In this document: positions 17,023 to 23,758 of the stretch, in pieces | How positions within the stretch are numbered: position 1 is the first letter of the stretch | How the letters are laid out: every line of letters starts with the position of its first letter | Source of the DNA: CAYPQL01 sp964412905 | GTDB lineage: Bacteria; Patescibacteriota; Minisyncoccia; JAHIHE01; JAGLIN01 | Direction: 5' to 3' | Assembly: GCA_964412905.1 (NCBI GenBank) | Contig: CAYPQL010000018.1 | Span: forward strand, 1 to 24,060 | Length of the DNA stretch: 24,060 nt | The notes under the pieces: generated by a model | Databases searched by the model: none | What the model was told of the DNA's origin: nothing | The model's input: only the letters and a program-made list of their open reading frames with translations | Position numbers and translations under genes: made by a program

Positions 17023-17634
17023 TCATTCGGATATCAGCGGCACAAAGACAAATCCCGGGAATTCTTTTTCTTCATATTCATCTTCCGCTTTTTTAACAAC
17101 CAGCCAAATGCTGTTTTGAGCGGGAATAACCAATCTTCCTCCGGCTTTAAGCTGTTTTTTTAATGCAAACGGAATTTCTTCGGAAGCGGCGGCCGCTACG
17201 ATTATTTTGTCATAAGGAGCTTCTTTTTCATAGCCCGCGGAGCCGTCGCCAACGATAAATTCAAGATTTTTGAAACCGTATTTTTCCGAGTTATTTTTGC
17301 CAAGTTCGGATAATTCGGAGATTCTTTCAATCGCAAAAACTTTTCCTTTTTCTCCGGCGATATGAGCCAGAAGAGAGCTTTGCCATCCGGAGCCGGAGCC
17401 TACATCCAAAATTCTGTCGCCTTTGGCAGGCTGCAAAAGCTCCAACATAAAAGCCACCGTTAGCGGCTGGGAAATTGTCTGCCTGCACCCGATCGGAAGA
17501 GGCAAATTCGCATAAGCCTCATTTTTTAATTTCCTGGAAACAAAATCGGCTCTGTCAATTTCATAAAAAGCGCCGATTATTTCAGGAGTTTTCAAATATC
17601 CGCTTTCAATTAAATTTTCTGTCAACTGTTTCAT
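17023..17634 (-). CDS. pcm: Protein-L-isoaspartate O-methyltransferase
   Basis: The protein is 203 residues, close to the family's usual 200-220. It carries the PCMT pattern: DRADFV near the N-terminus, the substrate-loop signature PLPIGCRQTISQP, then the SAM-binding motif ILDVGSGSGWQSSLLA and a VFAIER motif. It methylates isoaspartyl residues in aged proteins to start repair. The ATG is at 17632-17634. It lies 53 bp upstream of rpoD and may be co-transcribed with it, though a promoter between them cannot be excluded. Confidence 0.93.
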   Translation of the reverse strand: MKQLTENLIESGYLKTPEIIGAFYEIDRADFVSRKLKNEAYANLPLPIGCRQTISQPLTVAFMLELLQPAKGDRILDVGSGSGWQSSLLAHIAGEKGKVFAIERISELSELGKNNSEKYGFKNLEFIVGDGSAGYEKEAPYDKIIVAAAASEEIPFALKKQLKAGGRLVIPAQNSIWLVVKKAEDEYEEKEFPGFVFVPLISE

Positions 17635-17670
17635 TGGATCTAACGCTGAATTAAATATTTGGAAAGTAGT

Positions 17671-17803
17671 TAATTAGTTCCTGTTGAAATAGTATATAAT
17701 ACTGGTAGATGCGAGCCCTCGCTCGCAATAAAAATGGCTTAGTATAACAGATTAAAGCGAGGGCTTTAATCTACCCCGGCGCTATTTTAACAGAAACTAA
17801 TTA
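17671..17803. repeat. 133-bp palindromic, MITE-like element
   Basis: The two halves are imperfect inverted copies. TAATTAGTT-C-CTGTT-G-AAATAG (17671-17692) mirrors the right end 17782-17803 with two mismatches. The inner GGTAGAT-GCGA-GCCCTCGC (17704-17722) mirrors 17757-17775 with only the central four bases different. The centre is about 34 bp. It contains no ORF. It could be a non-autonomous element or a large bidirectional hairpin between uppS and pcm. Confidence 0.75.
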
Positions 17804-17810
17804 CGCTTTA

Positions 17811-17838
17811 TACTTAATACTAAATACTTAATACTAAA
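17811..17838. repeat. Two-copy 14-bp direct repeat
   Basis: TACTTAATACTAAA occurs twice in tandem just downstream of the uppS stop and beside the palindromic element. Confidence 0.8.
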
Positions 17839-17844
17839 CCACCC

Positions 17845-18564
17845 TCACTTTCCAAATCTTCTTTTTCTGTTTGAATAATCATTTATAGCGTCTCTGAGAT
17901 CATTTTCATCAAAATCCGGCCAGAGTTTTTCGGAAAAATACAGCTGGGCGTTGGCGGTGTCCCACATCATAAACCCGTCGCTATTATGCGGTTCTCCGCC
18001 GGTTCTGATCAGTAAATCAACCGGGGGCAGCTTGCTCGTTGAAAGGCAGTTTTTCAAAAGTTCTTCATTGATTTCCAAAGAAAAATTCTCGCGCGCTTTC
18101 TTTGCTATGCATTTTATCGCGTCTAAAATCTCGCCCGTTCCGCTATAAGCGATAAAAAAATTCATAAAAAACTTGTCATAATTTTTAGTCTCTTCTTCCG
18201 CCCTTTCCAGCGATTTTTTCACATCCTCGGGAAACTGCTCCCGCCAATCGCCTATTATGTTTATTTTCACTTTATTCTTATGTATTTTTTCGCTCCGCGC
18301 CAATTCTAAAAATTTTTCCTTGAATAGATTCAGCAAAAATTTAACCTCCATTTTCGGACGCTTTTTCAAATTGTCTTTTGAAGATCCCCAAAATGAAATA
18401 TGCGGAATGTTCATTTCAATTATAACATCCGCCAGCCTGTCCATAATTTCAGTCCCCTTTTTATGCCCGAGCCAAGCTTCTAATTTATGCTGTTTTGCCC
18501 ACCTGCGGTTCCCATCGGGAATCACGGCAATGTGATTTGGCAGATTTATTGTTTCGTTTTCCAT
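17845..18564 (-). CDS. uppS: Isoprenyl transferase (undecaprenyl diphosphate synthase-like)
   Basis: The protein is 239 residues, a normal cis-prenyltransferase length. The catalytic region is HIAVIPDGNRRWAK (D17), followed by KRP (usually ENWKRP, here SSKDNLKKRP). The C-terminal substrate motif DLLIRTGGEPHNSDGFMMW precedes LWPDF. The enzyme condenses isopentenyl diphosphate into the polyprenyl carrier for cell-wall and surface glycans at the membrane. Two features differ from E. coli UppS: DGNRRWA replaces DGNGRWA, and the basic residue plus Ser of the usual ExRxSNF segment are replaced by PHNSDGF. The product chain length is therefore uncertain. A -10 box lies directly before the ATG. Confidence 0.9.
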   Translation of the reverse strand: MENETINLPNHIAVIPDGNRRWAKQHKLEAWLGHKKGTEIMDRLADVIIEMNIPHISFWGSSKDNLKKRPKMEVKFLLNLFKEKFLELARSEKIHKNKVKINIIGDWREQFPEDVKKSLERAEEETKNYDKFFMNFFIAYSGTGEILDAIKCIAKKARENFSLEINEELLKNCLSTSKLPPVDLLIRTGGEPHNSDGFMMWDTANAQLYFSEKLWPDFDENDLRDAINDYSNRKRRFGK

Positions 18565-18568
18565 AACA

Positions 18569-18574
18569 ATTATA
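18569..18574 (-). promoter_or_regulatory. TATAAT -10 box next to the uppS start codon
   Basis: A perfect minus-strand TATAAT is followed by TGTT and then the ATG at 18564. Transcription would begin at or within a few bases of the start codon, so the mRNA would be leaderless. No good -35 at 16-18 nt and no Shine-Dalgarno are visible. Confidence 0.4.
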
Positions 18575-18611
18575 TATTTTAATTTTCCAAAGCTAATTCA
18601 ACAACTAAAAA

Positions 18612-18680
18612 ATTAACAGATTAACGAATTATGAATTAACGAATTATTTTATCAATTCATTAATCCGTTAGTCCGTTAAT
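18612..18680 (-). terminator. Long AT-rich hairpin after tRNA-Tyr, likely terminator
   Basis: ATTAACAGATTAACGAATTA (from 18612) is an imperfect inverted copy of 18655-18680. On the minus strand the hairpin is followed by a T-run (TTTTTTAG). It could end tRNA-Tyr transcription. It resembles a small palindromic element rather than a compact GC-rich terminator. Confidence 0.5.
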
Positions 18681-18703
18681 AAACAATAATTAATAATCCA
18701 GAG

Positions 18704-18785
18704 TGGGTAGGGAGGGAATCGAACCCCCGAAGGCAGAGCCAACTGGTTTACAGCCAGTCCCATTTGACCGCTTTGGTACCTACCC
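18704..18785 (-). tRNA. tRNA-Tyr (anticodon GUA)
   Basis: The 82-nt gene has acceptor GGGTAGG with CCTACCC, anticodon stem ACTGG/CCAGT around CTGTAAA (anticodon GTA), a long class II variable arm as expected for bacterial tRNA-Tyr, T-arm GGGGGTTCGATTCCCTC and discriminator A. CCA is not encoded. Confidence 0.95.
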
Positions 18786-18847
18786 ATTTTTGCGTTTTGT
18801 TTTACTTCAATATACTACTATAAATTACAATTTATGTAAAGAAACAT

Positions 18848-19543
18848 CTATAACCCCAATTCCGCCAAAAATTTTTCCCGTTCCGCGCCGGAAATTATCC
18901 GGTAATTCCCTTCCTTCAAATTGCCAAGAATAATATTCATAATCCTAACCCTTTTAAGGTCAACTGCTTTATATCCCAGAGCCGCGCACATCCGCCTTAT
19001 CTGCCTCCTTTTTCCTTCGGTTAAAATTATAGAAAAAGAATGCTTATCCAGCTTTTTTAAAACGCATTTTTGCGTTATATATCCGCCGTTCAATTTCACT
19101 CCTCGCTCCATTTGTTTCAAAAAATCCTCGTTTATCGGCGCAGTTGCTTTAACTTCGTATTCTTTTTCGTGGGCATACATCGGATTCAGCAGCCTGTCGG
19201 TCATCCGCCCGTCATTGGCAAGAATGATCAATCCGCGCGAATCTTTATCAAGCCTTCCCAGCGGAAAAACTTTGACATTAAATTTCAGAATATCAGCAAT
19301 GCTAACTTCGTCGCCTTGCGGACTATGAGTGATTATTCCTTCCGGTTTGTTAAAAGCCAAATAAACGAGCTCTTTTGAATCCCCTTCCACCGCTACTTTA
19401 TCGGTTTCCCGGACCATTTCTCCCAGCTCGGCTTTTTTGCCGTTTATGCTTACTTTTCCTTGTTTAATCAGCAAATCAGCTTCTCGCCGGCTGCAAATTT
19501 TCTTATCGGCTAAATATTTATTTATTCTTATGAGAGAAGGCAT
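18848..19543 (-). CDS. S4-domain 16S/23S rRNA pseudouridine synthase (RluB/RluF/RsuA family)
   Basis: The protein is 231 residues. An N-terminal S4 RNA-binding domain (about 1-58; RINKYLADKKICSRREADLL) is followed by the catalytic domain with the family motif PLGRLDKDSRGLIILANDG, whose Asp is the nucleophile. EGKRRQIRRMCAALGY near the C-terminus is typical of RluB, RluE, RluF and RsuA. It converts a specific rRNA uridine to pseudouridine. RluF is the closest feel by sequence, but the target site cannot be assigned. It ends 62 bp upstream of tRNA-Tyr in the same direction. The ATG is at 19541-19543. Confidence 0.93.
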   Translation of the reverse strand: MPSLIRINKYLADKKICSRREADLLIKQGKVSINGKKAELGEMVRETDKVAVEGDSKELVYLAFNKPEGIITHSPQGDEVSIADILKFNVKVFPLGRLDKDSRGLIILANDGRMTDRLLNPMYAHEKEYEVKATAPINEDFLKQMERGVKLNGGYITQKCVLKKLDKHSFSIILTEGKRRQIRRMCAALGYKAVDLKRVRIMNIILGNLKEGNYRIISGAEREKFLAELGL

Positions 19544-19613
19544 TGTATTAAATTAACTAATATTACTGCTAATAATTTTATATTATAATTTTACCGACTG
19601 ATTGTCAAAAGAC

Positions 19614-20873
19614 CTAAACATTATCCCCCGCCACAAATCCGGTTGTCCAGCAAAGCTGCAGGCCGTAGCCGCCGGAAACGCGATCAATATCCAGCGCGTC
19701 TCCGATGACATATAAATCAGGCGCAAGACGCGACTGCATTGTTTTGAAATCTATCTCCCGAAGATCAACGCCGCCGGAAGAAGCCATCGCTTTATCCGCT
19801 CCAAGCAAGCCCTGAACATTAAGGGGAATATTTTTCACAAGCGCGATTATTTTTTTCCGATCCTCGCTTCTCACGCTATGATTAGGGATTTCACCGTTTA
19901 TGTTGGCTATATTCAGAACCTCCTCGGCAAGCGCCGAAGGAATAAGCAAGCTGAGCGTATTTTTCAATTTCTTATTGCTCTCTCTCGCAAAAAGTTCTTG
20001 AAACTTTTTTTTAAGCGACCCATGATCAAGCGCGGGGAACAGATCAAGCGCCAGAATAACTTCGCCATGCTTTATCAGCTCGCCGATTTCCCCGCTCATA
20101 TTTAAAACCATCGGTCCGGTAACGCCAAAATGCGCGAAAAGCAATCTGCCTCTCTCTGCTCCATTCTTGCGACCATTTTGAAATATAGTAAGCTTGACAT
20201 CTTCAACAATTATTCCGCTTAATTTTTTCGCCCAGCCGTCTTTCAGCGCGACAGGCGCGAGCGCGAGACTATTTTCGGCAATCGTATGGCCGAGTTTTTT
20301 AAGCCACTTAAAGCCATCACCAGTAGAACCGGTCGCGGGAAACGCCACGCCGCCGGTGGCGATAACGCACGACTTGGCTTTTATTTCTTTCCCGTCTTTG
20401 GTTTGAATATTAAAATACTTTTTTTTGGCGCCTGTCGTTAAATCACTAATTATGGTATTAGTCCGCGCTTCAATTCCGCCTTTTTTCACATATCGGATTA
20501 ATACATCCAAAACCGATTGCGCCTGATTTGAAACGGGAAAAATTCTTCCGCCCTCCTCTTCTTTCGTCGCCATTCCCCGGCTGTTAAAAAACTCGATCGT
20601 TTCCCCTGCGCCAAATTGAGAAAAGGCGGAAAAAAGAAACTTGCCGCTCTTTTTATATTCTGCCGCCATTAAGCGAATATCGGAAATATTATTAGTCAAA
20701 TTGCATCGCCCGCCTCCGGTAAGAAGAAGTTTCTTTCCTAATGTCGGATTTTTTTCCAAAAGCAAAACCGAGAGACCTCTTTCCGCCGCCCTGCCTGCCG
20801 CCATCATCCCGGCCGGTCCGCCGCCAACAACGGCGACATCCCATAAATTGCTTTCCTTCTCGTTTGTTTTCAT
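19614..20873 (-). CDS. BaiN/HI0933-family FAD-dependent oxidoreductase
   Basis: The protein is 419 residues, the usual length of this family. The N-terminal dinucleotide-binding motif is VAVVGGGPAGMMAAG (GGGPAG 17-22) with E40 as the likely ribose-binding acid. The family signature GKKLLLTGGGRCNLTNN follows (47-62), then SCVIATGG. The C-terminal second FAD motif is DALDIDRVSGGYGLQLCWTT. Members are soluble flavoproteins, and a few are studied as bile-acid or sterol-like reductases, but most have no known substrate. It precedes the pseudouridine synthase by 70 bp and may share its transcript. Confidence 0.9.
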   Translation of the reverse strand: MKTNEKESNLWDVAVVGGGPAGMMAAGRAAERGLSVLLLEKNPTLGKKLLLTGGGRCNLTNNISDIRLMAAEYKKSGKFLFSAFSQFGAGETIEFFNSRGMATKEEEGGRIFPVSNQAQSVLDVLIRYVKKGGIEARTNTIISDLTTGAKKKYFNIQTKDGKEIKAKSCVIATGGVAFPATGSTGDGFKWLKKLGHTIAENSLALAPVALKDGWAKKLSGIIVEDVKLTIFQNGRKNGAERGRLLFAHFGVTGPMVLNMSGEIGELIKHGEVILALDLFPALDHGSLKKKFQELFARESNKKLKNTLSLLIPSALAEEVLNIANINGEIPNHSVRSEDRKKIIALVKNIPLNVQGLLGADKAMASSGGVDLREIDFKTMQSRLAPDLYVIGDALDIDRVSGGYGLQLCWTTGFVAGDNV

Positions 20874-20932
20874 AAGCTATGCCGGATTTAATTAACCTGT
20901 TCTATGATAATTCACTTTGATAATTCTAGACC

Positions 20933-21050
20933 GTCCAAGAACTTAAAAAACCTATGAATTTGTCATTCCCGCGTAGGCAGGAATCCAGTTAGAAAAATAA
21001 ATGGCTTGTTTACTGGATTCCCGTTTTCACGGGAATGACAGTTCTTGGAC
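20933..21050. repeat. 118-bp palindromic element with GTCATTCCCG arms
   Basis: The ends GTCCAAGAAC (20933-20942) and GTTCTTGGAC (21041-21050) are perfect inverted copies. Inside them TGTCATTCCCG (20961-20971) mirrors CGGGAATGACA, and GAATCCAGT (20981-20989) mirrors ACTGGATTC (21012-21020). It contains no ORF. Similar TCATTCCCG palindromes occur as dispersed intergenic repeats in many bacteria. The rest of 20874-21228 has no gene. Confidence 0.85.
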
Positions 21051-21194
21051 AGCATGGGATTAGAGCCTGCCCCAATCGAAGCCGAACGGGAGGGATTTAA
21101 AAAATTACAAGATTATAATCTAAAATAAAAATACGGCGACATTCTACCATTCGCGCGAATTAGAGATAAGCCCGGATAAGCTTATTTTAAAATC

Positions 21195-21208
21195 CTAGCC
21201 TAGGCTAG
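21195..21208. repeat. Perfect 14-bp palindrome CTAGCCTAGGCTAG
   Basis: It lies 21 bp after the stop of the truncated PaaX-like gene. It could act as a small hairpin (stem CTAGC/GCTAG) before an AT-rich run on the minus strand, that is, a weak terminator. Confidence 0.4.
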
Positions 21209-21228
21209 AAAAGTCAGTTAGAGATTAA

Positions 21229-21642
21229 TTAGAGGTTGAAATGTTTTTTAATATCTTCGTCGCCTTCTATTTTGGAAGCGATTATTATTTTCATTTCCTC
21301 CGGCTTAAAATCAAAAAACTCCTTCAAAACCATAGCTTCTTTTTCAAAATTATACGGATATGCCCAAACGCTTTTTTGAATTTGATACAAGCCCAGTTCT
21401 TTTATTTTTCCCCTTAAAGCCTCTCTTTTCATTCTATGCTCGTTTTTAATGTCAAAGATCATAATCCTCCATTGCTTATCCCATTTTTCAGGCTTCGCAA
21501 TTTGAAGATCGTTAATCCAATATTTTTTAGCCTTGGTCGTTCCTTCCTCGGTCAAAGTAATATGAAGCTGTTTTCCTTTATAGTCTAAATTAATAAGCCC
21601 TTTATTTTTCAAATAATTATAAAGTTTTAGCTGTTCACCTTT
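21229..21642 (-). pseudogene. 5'-truncated PaaX-like regulator (Cas2-like ferredoxin fold)
   Basis: The readable frame runs from a stop at 21643-21645. It holds the end of a winged helix (LKLYNYLKNKGLINLDYKGK, then ITLTEEGTTKAKKY) and a complete Cas2-like domain (KWDKQWRIMIFDIKNEHRMK, LGLYQIQKSVWAYPY, ending IKKHFNL). Intact relatives in CPR genomes are about 180 residues with an extra N-terminal hydrophobic/helical part, as I recall the family. Here only about 138 codons remain and no ATG exists; a TTG at 21610-21612 is the best start. The break falls within about 10 bp of an inserted palindromic repeat, so truncation is likely. These proteins are often labelled Cas2, but no CRISPR genes or array are nearby. 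Confidence 0.7.
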
Positions 21643-21661
21643 TTAAAGAAAGTGTCATCCC

Positions 21662-21837
21662 GGGTATAAAGGACCCTAAGGTGTTGGTATTAAATTGGTT
21701 AAGTATTATCGCAAGGAAATTATTCTTTTCTAAATCGATTTGTAGAATATTGAACCAGTTTAATATTAAATCCTATTCTGCTTTTATATTAGCAAAGAAA
21801 TAACATTTTTACCAACACCTTAGTGCCCTTTATACCC
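21662..21837. mobile_element. 176-bp MITE-like element with 28-bp terminal inverted repeats
   Basis: The left end GGGTATAAAGGACCCTAAGG...TTGGTA (21662-21689) is the inverted copy of 21810-21837 with three differences. Further inside, TATTAAATTGGTT has an inverted partner near 21752-21770. There is no ORF. The flanks (GTGTCAT left, TTTCGAGCG right) together rebuild the start of the palindromic repeat seen intact at 23537-23646, so this element was inserted into that repeat, possibly with an AT target duplication. Confidence 0.75.
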
Positions 21838-21941
21838 ATTTCGAGCGATTAGCGAGAAATCTATAAACTTTAGATATTTCTATAACGCTTAGATTTCTCA
21901 CGAGGCGTTCGAAATAACAGATTTTTATTATAAGTAGTTTT
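21838..21941. repeat. Dispersed palindromic repeat, copy A (interrupted)
   Basis: It begins (A)TTTCGAGCGATTAGCGAG, continues with GAAATCTATAAA and TAGATATTTCTATA, then GCTTAGATTTCTC and CGTTCGAAATAAC, and ends in AGATTTTTATTATAAGTAGT. It matches copy B at 23537-23646 almost throughout. Its first bases (AAAGTGTCAT) lie at about 21649-21658, on the far side of the inserted 176-bp element. Confidence 0.8.
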
Positions 21942-21987
21942 TTAGAGCAGCTGAGTAATTACATAAAATTGAAAGTCTGCAAAATTA

Positions 21988-22021
21988 TAAAAAAAACAGA
22001 TATCAATAACATTTGCATCTG
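21988..22021 (-). terminator. Probable terminator of the rRNA operon
   Basis: On the minus strand CAGAT (22021-22017) can pair with ATCTG (22001-21997), followed by eight T residues. The stem is short with a loop of 15, so it is weak by shape, but it is the first T-run hairpin after 5S. The rest of 21942-22150 has no gene. Confidence 0.4.
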
Positions 22022-22075
22022 ATTTTATTATAGCCACGCGATATATAATTTTAAAATAACAATTTAGCAATATTT

Positions 22076-22110
22076 CCGCGTTCTTCTGCGTTAAGTCCGC
22101 GTAGTTCTGC
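22076..22110. repeat. Two imperfect direct repeats CCGCGT-NN-TTCTGC
   Basis: CCGCGTTCTTCTGC (22076-22089) and CCGCGTAGTTCTGC (22097-22110) differ at two positions. They sit about 45 bp after the 5S 3' end. Confidence 0.6.
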
Positions 22111-22154
22111 AAGATTAGCACCGAAGGCCTAATTTATTTTTTACTTCAAAAAAT

Positions 22155-22270
22155 CTCCGGCGACGACCTACTCTTCCGGTCCCGAAAGGGACAAGTACCA
22201 TCGGCGCTGGCGAGCTTAACTTCTGAGTTCGAGATGGGATCAGGTGTGACCCCGCCGCTAAAATCACCGA
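22155..22270 (-). rRNA. rrf: 5S ribosomal RNA
   Basis: The minus strand carries the typical 5S core: ACACCTGATCCCATCTCGAA, CTCAGAAGTTAAGC, the GATGGTACTTG segment and GGAAGAGTAGGTCG. The terminal helix pairs CGGTGA with TCGCCG. Ends are estimated to within a few bases. It lies about 1.5 kb downstream of 23S. Confidence 0.93.
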
Positions 22271-22329
22271 AGAATTTTTAAAGTAAAATACATTATATTA
22301 AATTGCTAAATTGTTGAATTGTTTTTTGA

Positions 22330-22767
22330 TTATTGTCTGCGACACAAAACAAGTTCTCTTTTTATGATAATTATTTCCTTTTCTGCTCGTATTACTCTAT
22401 CTAAACTAGCTTTATCTTTTAATGTATTTTTCAAATCGACCAATTCCATTTCTACCGCTTGAATTCTATCGTCAATTCTGGAAAGATATTCAAAAGATGT
22501 TTTGAAATTGCTATTAGTTTCGTTTCTGAAGTTGAAAAGGGTTTTAAAATTATCACTGGTTTCGTTTTTAAAATCTGCCATTTCTTCCCTAAACTCCATA
22601 AACTCTTTATGATTATTATTAATCTTTTTATCTAAACATAAAAAACCTTCTGACAATAAATCAAACTTATGCTCCATTCGTTCAAGAATGACGCCGGATT
22701 GATTTTCAGCTATTTCGGCTTTCGTTCTCGGCTTTATCTTGTTTTTTTTAATTTCCTTTTTCTTCAT
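22330..22767 (-). CDS. Coiled-coil protein of unknown function in the 23S-5S spacer
   Basis: The protein is 145 residues with a strongly basic N-terminus (KKKEIKKNKIKPRTK) and then a nearly continuous heptad-like charged helix. A 14-residue unit is tandemly duplicated: DFKNETSDNFKTLF (65-78) and NFRNETNSNFKTSF (79-92). There is no signal peptide or membrane segment. It may be an oligomeric rod-like protein. The ATG at 22765-22767 follows an extended -10 box by six bases and has no Shine-Dalgarno, so it may be translated from a leaderless mRNA as well as lying inside the rRNA transcript. I do not recognise a family. Confidence 0.65.
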   Translation of the reverse strand: MKKKEIKKNKIKPRTKAEIAENQSGVILERMEHKFDLLSEGFLCLDKKINNNHKEFMEFREEMADFKNETSDNFKTLFNFRNETNSNFKTSFEYLSRIDDRIQAVEMELVDLKNTLKDKASLDRVIRAEKEIIIIKRELVLCRRQ

Positions 22768-22773
22768 AACTTC

Positions 22774-22782
22774 ATTATAGCA
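22774..22782 (-). promoter_or_regulatory. Extended -10 promoter for the coiled-coil gene
   Basis: Minus-strand TGCTATAAT fits the extended -10 consensus (TGnTATAAT). Only GAAGTT separates it from the ATG at 22767, so the transcript would begin at the start codon. TTTACG 16 nt upstream of the -10 is a poor -35, acceptable for an extended -10 promoter. Confidence 0.5.
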
Positions 22783-22808
22783 TAAGAAATTAGTTCGTAA
22801 AGCAAAAC

Positions 22809-22877
22809 ATGGAATCCTCGCGAAAGCGAGGGAGTGTCTCGTCTCTCGCCTCTTCCCGACTTTCGTCAGGACTCCAT
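22809..22877. repeat. 69-bp palindromic element
   Basis: ATGGAATCCTCGCGAAAGCG (from 22809) and its inverted partner ending ACTCCAT at 22877 match over about 24 bp with a few changes (ATGGA-TCCT--CGAAAG---GGGA in each). The middle of about 20 bp is pyrimidine-rich. It lies between the two spacer genes and has no ORF. Confidence 0.75.
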
Positions 22878-22884
22878 ATAATTG

Positions 22885-23455
22885 TTTTTGGAAGTTGGAT
22901 AAAAGGGAGAATGTTACTCATTCTCATTTATTTTAATTTCAAAACCTTCATTCTTCAAAAAGTAGCTTTTAACTATATCCTCAAGAGGCAAAAGTTTTTC
23001 GTTTACTATATTAAACACAACAACAATCTTACACTCCTTTGGTTTTATAAACAATTTAGCTACTCTAAAATGATTATAAAAATCATTAGTTTCTTTTATT
23101 TCAACTTTTTCTTCTTTAATCTTTCTAATAAAATTGAGGAATTTCTCAACTTCATCATATTGCACAAATAACAGATAGACAAACATATCGTATGTACTAC
23201 CCCAAAAGATAAGTCTTCCTGTAAGAGATTCGCTTTCTGGAGTTCGTGTCAATTTCTCGGTCATTTCTTCGGCAATTTTACGAAGAATACTCATTCTTAA
23301 ATTATTCTCTAAGAATGTATTGCTAAAAAAATAACCTTTACTAGCATGCGAAATTCCAGACTCTTCTGTTAATAATTTTATTGCCTCTTCTGATTTCATA
23401 CTATTTATCCTCCATAAACAGGGCTTTATTTTACCCTTTATCCAACCTTCAAAAA
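22885..23455. repeat. Imperfect inverted repeat flanking the second spacer gene
   Basis: TTTTTGGAAGTTGGATAAAA (from 22885, arm to 22907) is inverted at 23434-23455 with two substitutions and one gap. One arm lies just beyond the gene's stop and the other just before its Shine-Dalgarno, so the pair brackets the gene at 22914-23399. Confidence 0.5.
22914..23399 (-). CDS. Protein of unknown function in the 23S-5S spacer
   Basis: The protein is 161 residues from the ATG at 23397-23399. That start is chosen over an upstream one at 23474 because GGAGGA (23413-23408) lies 8 nt before it. It begins MKSEEAIKLLTEESGI and has helical, charged stretches, one hydrophobic block (STYDMFVYLLFVQY) that looks buried rather than transmembrane, and a beta-rich end (CKIVVVFNIV). 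There are no catalytic motifs that I recognise. It lies within the rRNA transcript between 23S and 5S, bracketed by inverted repeats, and has the best ribosome-binding site in the window. It is probably a real gene; function is unknown. Confidence 0.65.
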   Translation of the reverse strand: MKSEEAIKLLTEESGISHASKGYFFSNTFLENNLRMSILRKIAEEMTEKLTRTPESESLTGRLIFWGSTYDMFVYLLFVQYDEVEKFLNFIRKIKEEKVEIKETNDFYNHFRVAKLFIKPKECKIVVVFNIVNEKLLPLEDIVKSYFLKNEGFEIKINENE

Positions 23456-23536
23456 TCAAATTGTCAAAAAACAAAAATTAATTCACAAAGCTAAAAGCAG
23501 AAAGCAGAAAGTTTATAAAATTAAAAATTACATAAA

Positions 23537-23646
23537 AAGTGTCATTTCGAACGATTAGTGAGAAATCTATAAATTATAGATATTTCTATAGTGCTTAGAT
23601 TTCTCGCGACACGCTCGAAATGACAGATTTTTATTATAAGTAGTTT
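23537..23646. repeat. Dispersed palindromic repeat, copy B (intact)
   Basis: GTCATTTCGA (from 23541) and TCGAAATGAC (to 23624) are inverted ends. The interior also has GAGAAATCTA mirrored by TAGATTTCTC. The tail AGATTTTTATTATAAGTAGT is shared with copy A. It lies 112 bp after the 23S 3' end. The neighbouring spacer 23475-23536 and 23647-23758 is AT-rich with no gene and includes a short AAAGCAG tandem. Confidence 0.85.
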
Positions 23647-23758
23647 TATAAAATTACTTTATAAACTTTCAAACTTTCAACTCGCATTACAATTATTAAT
23701 CGCTAGTTAATCATAGATTGCGCTTTTAAATAAATTCAAAAACGCAACTACATTAAAT

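Noticed and set aside
18612..18680. Minimal CRISPR-like array (repeated TTAACGAATTA words)
   Set aside because: The words form an inverted-repeat hairpin with no uniform spacers, better explained as a terminator or palindromic element.
21229..21612. CRISPR adaptation protein Cas2
   Set aside because: The Cas2-like fold is preceded by part of a winged helix and matches PaaX-like regulators. No Cas1, other cas gene or repeat-spacer array is present.
23400..23474. Earlier start for the 161-residue spacer protein
   Set aside because: The GGAGGA 8 nt before the ATG at 23397-23399 fits translation from there, and the extension lies across the inverted-repeat arm.
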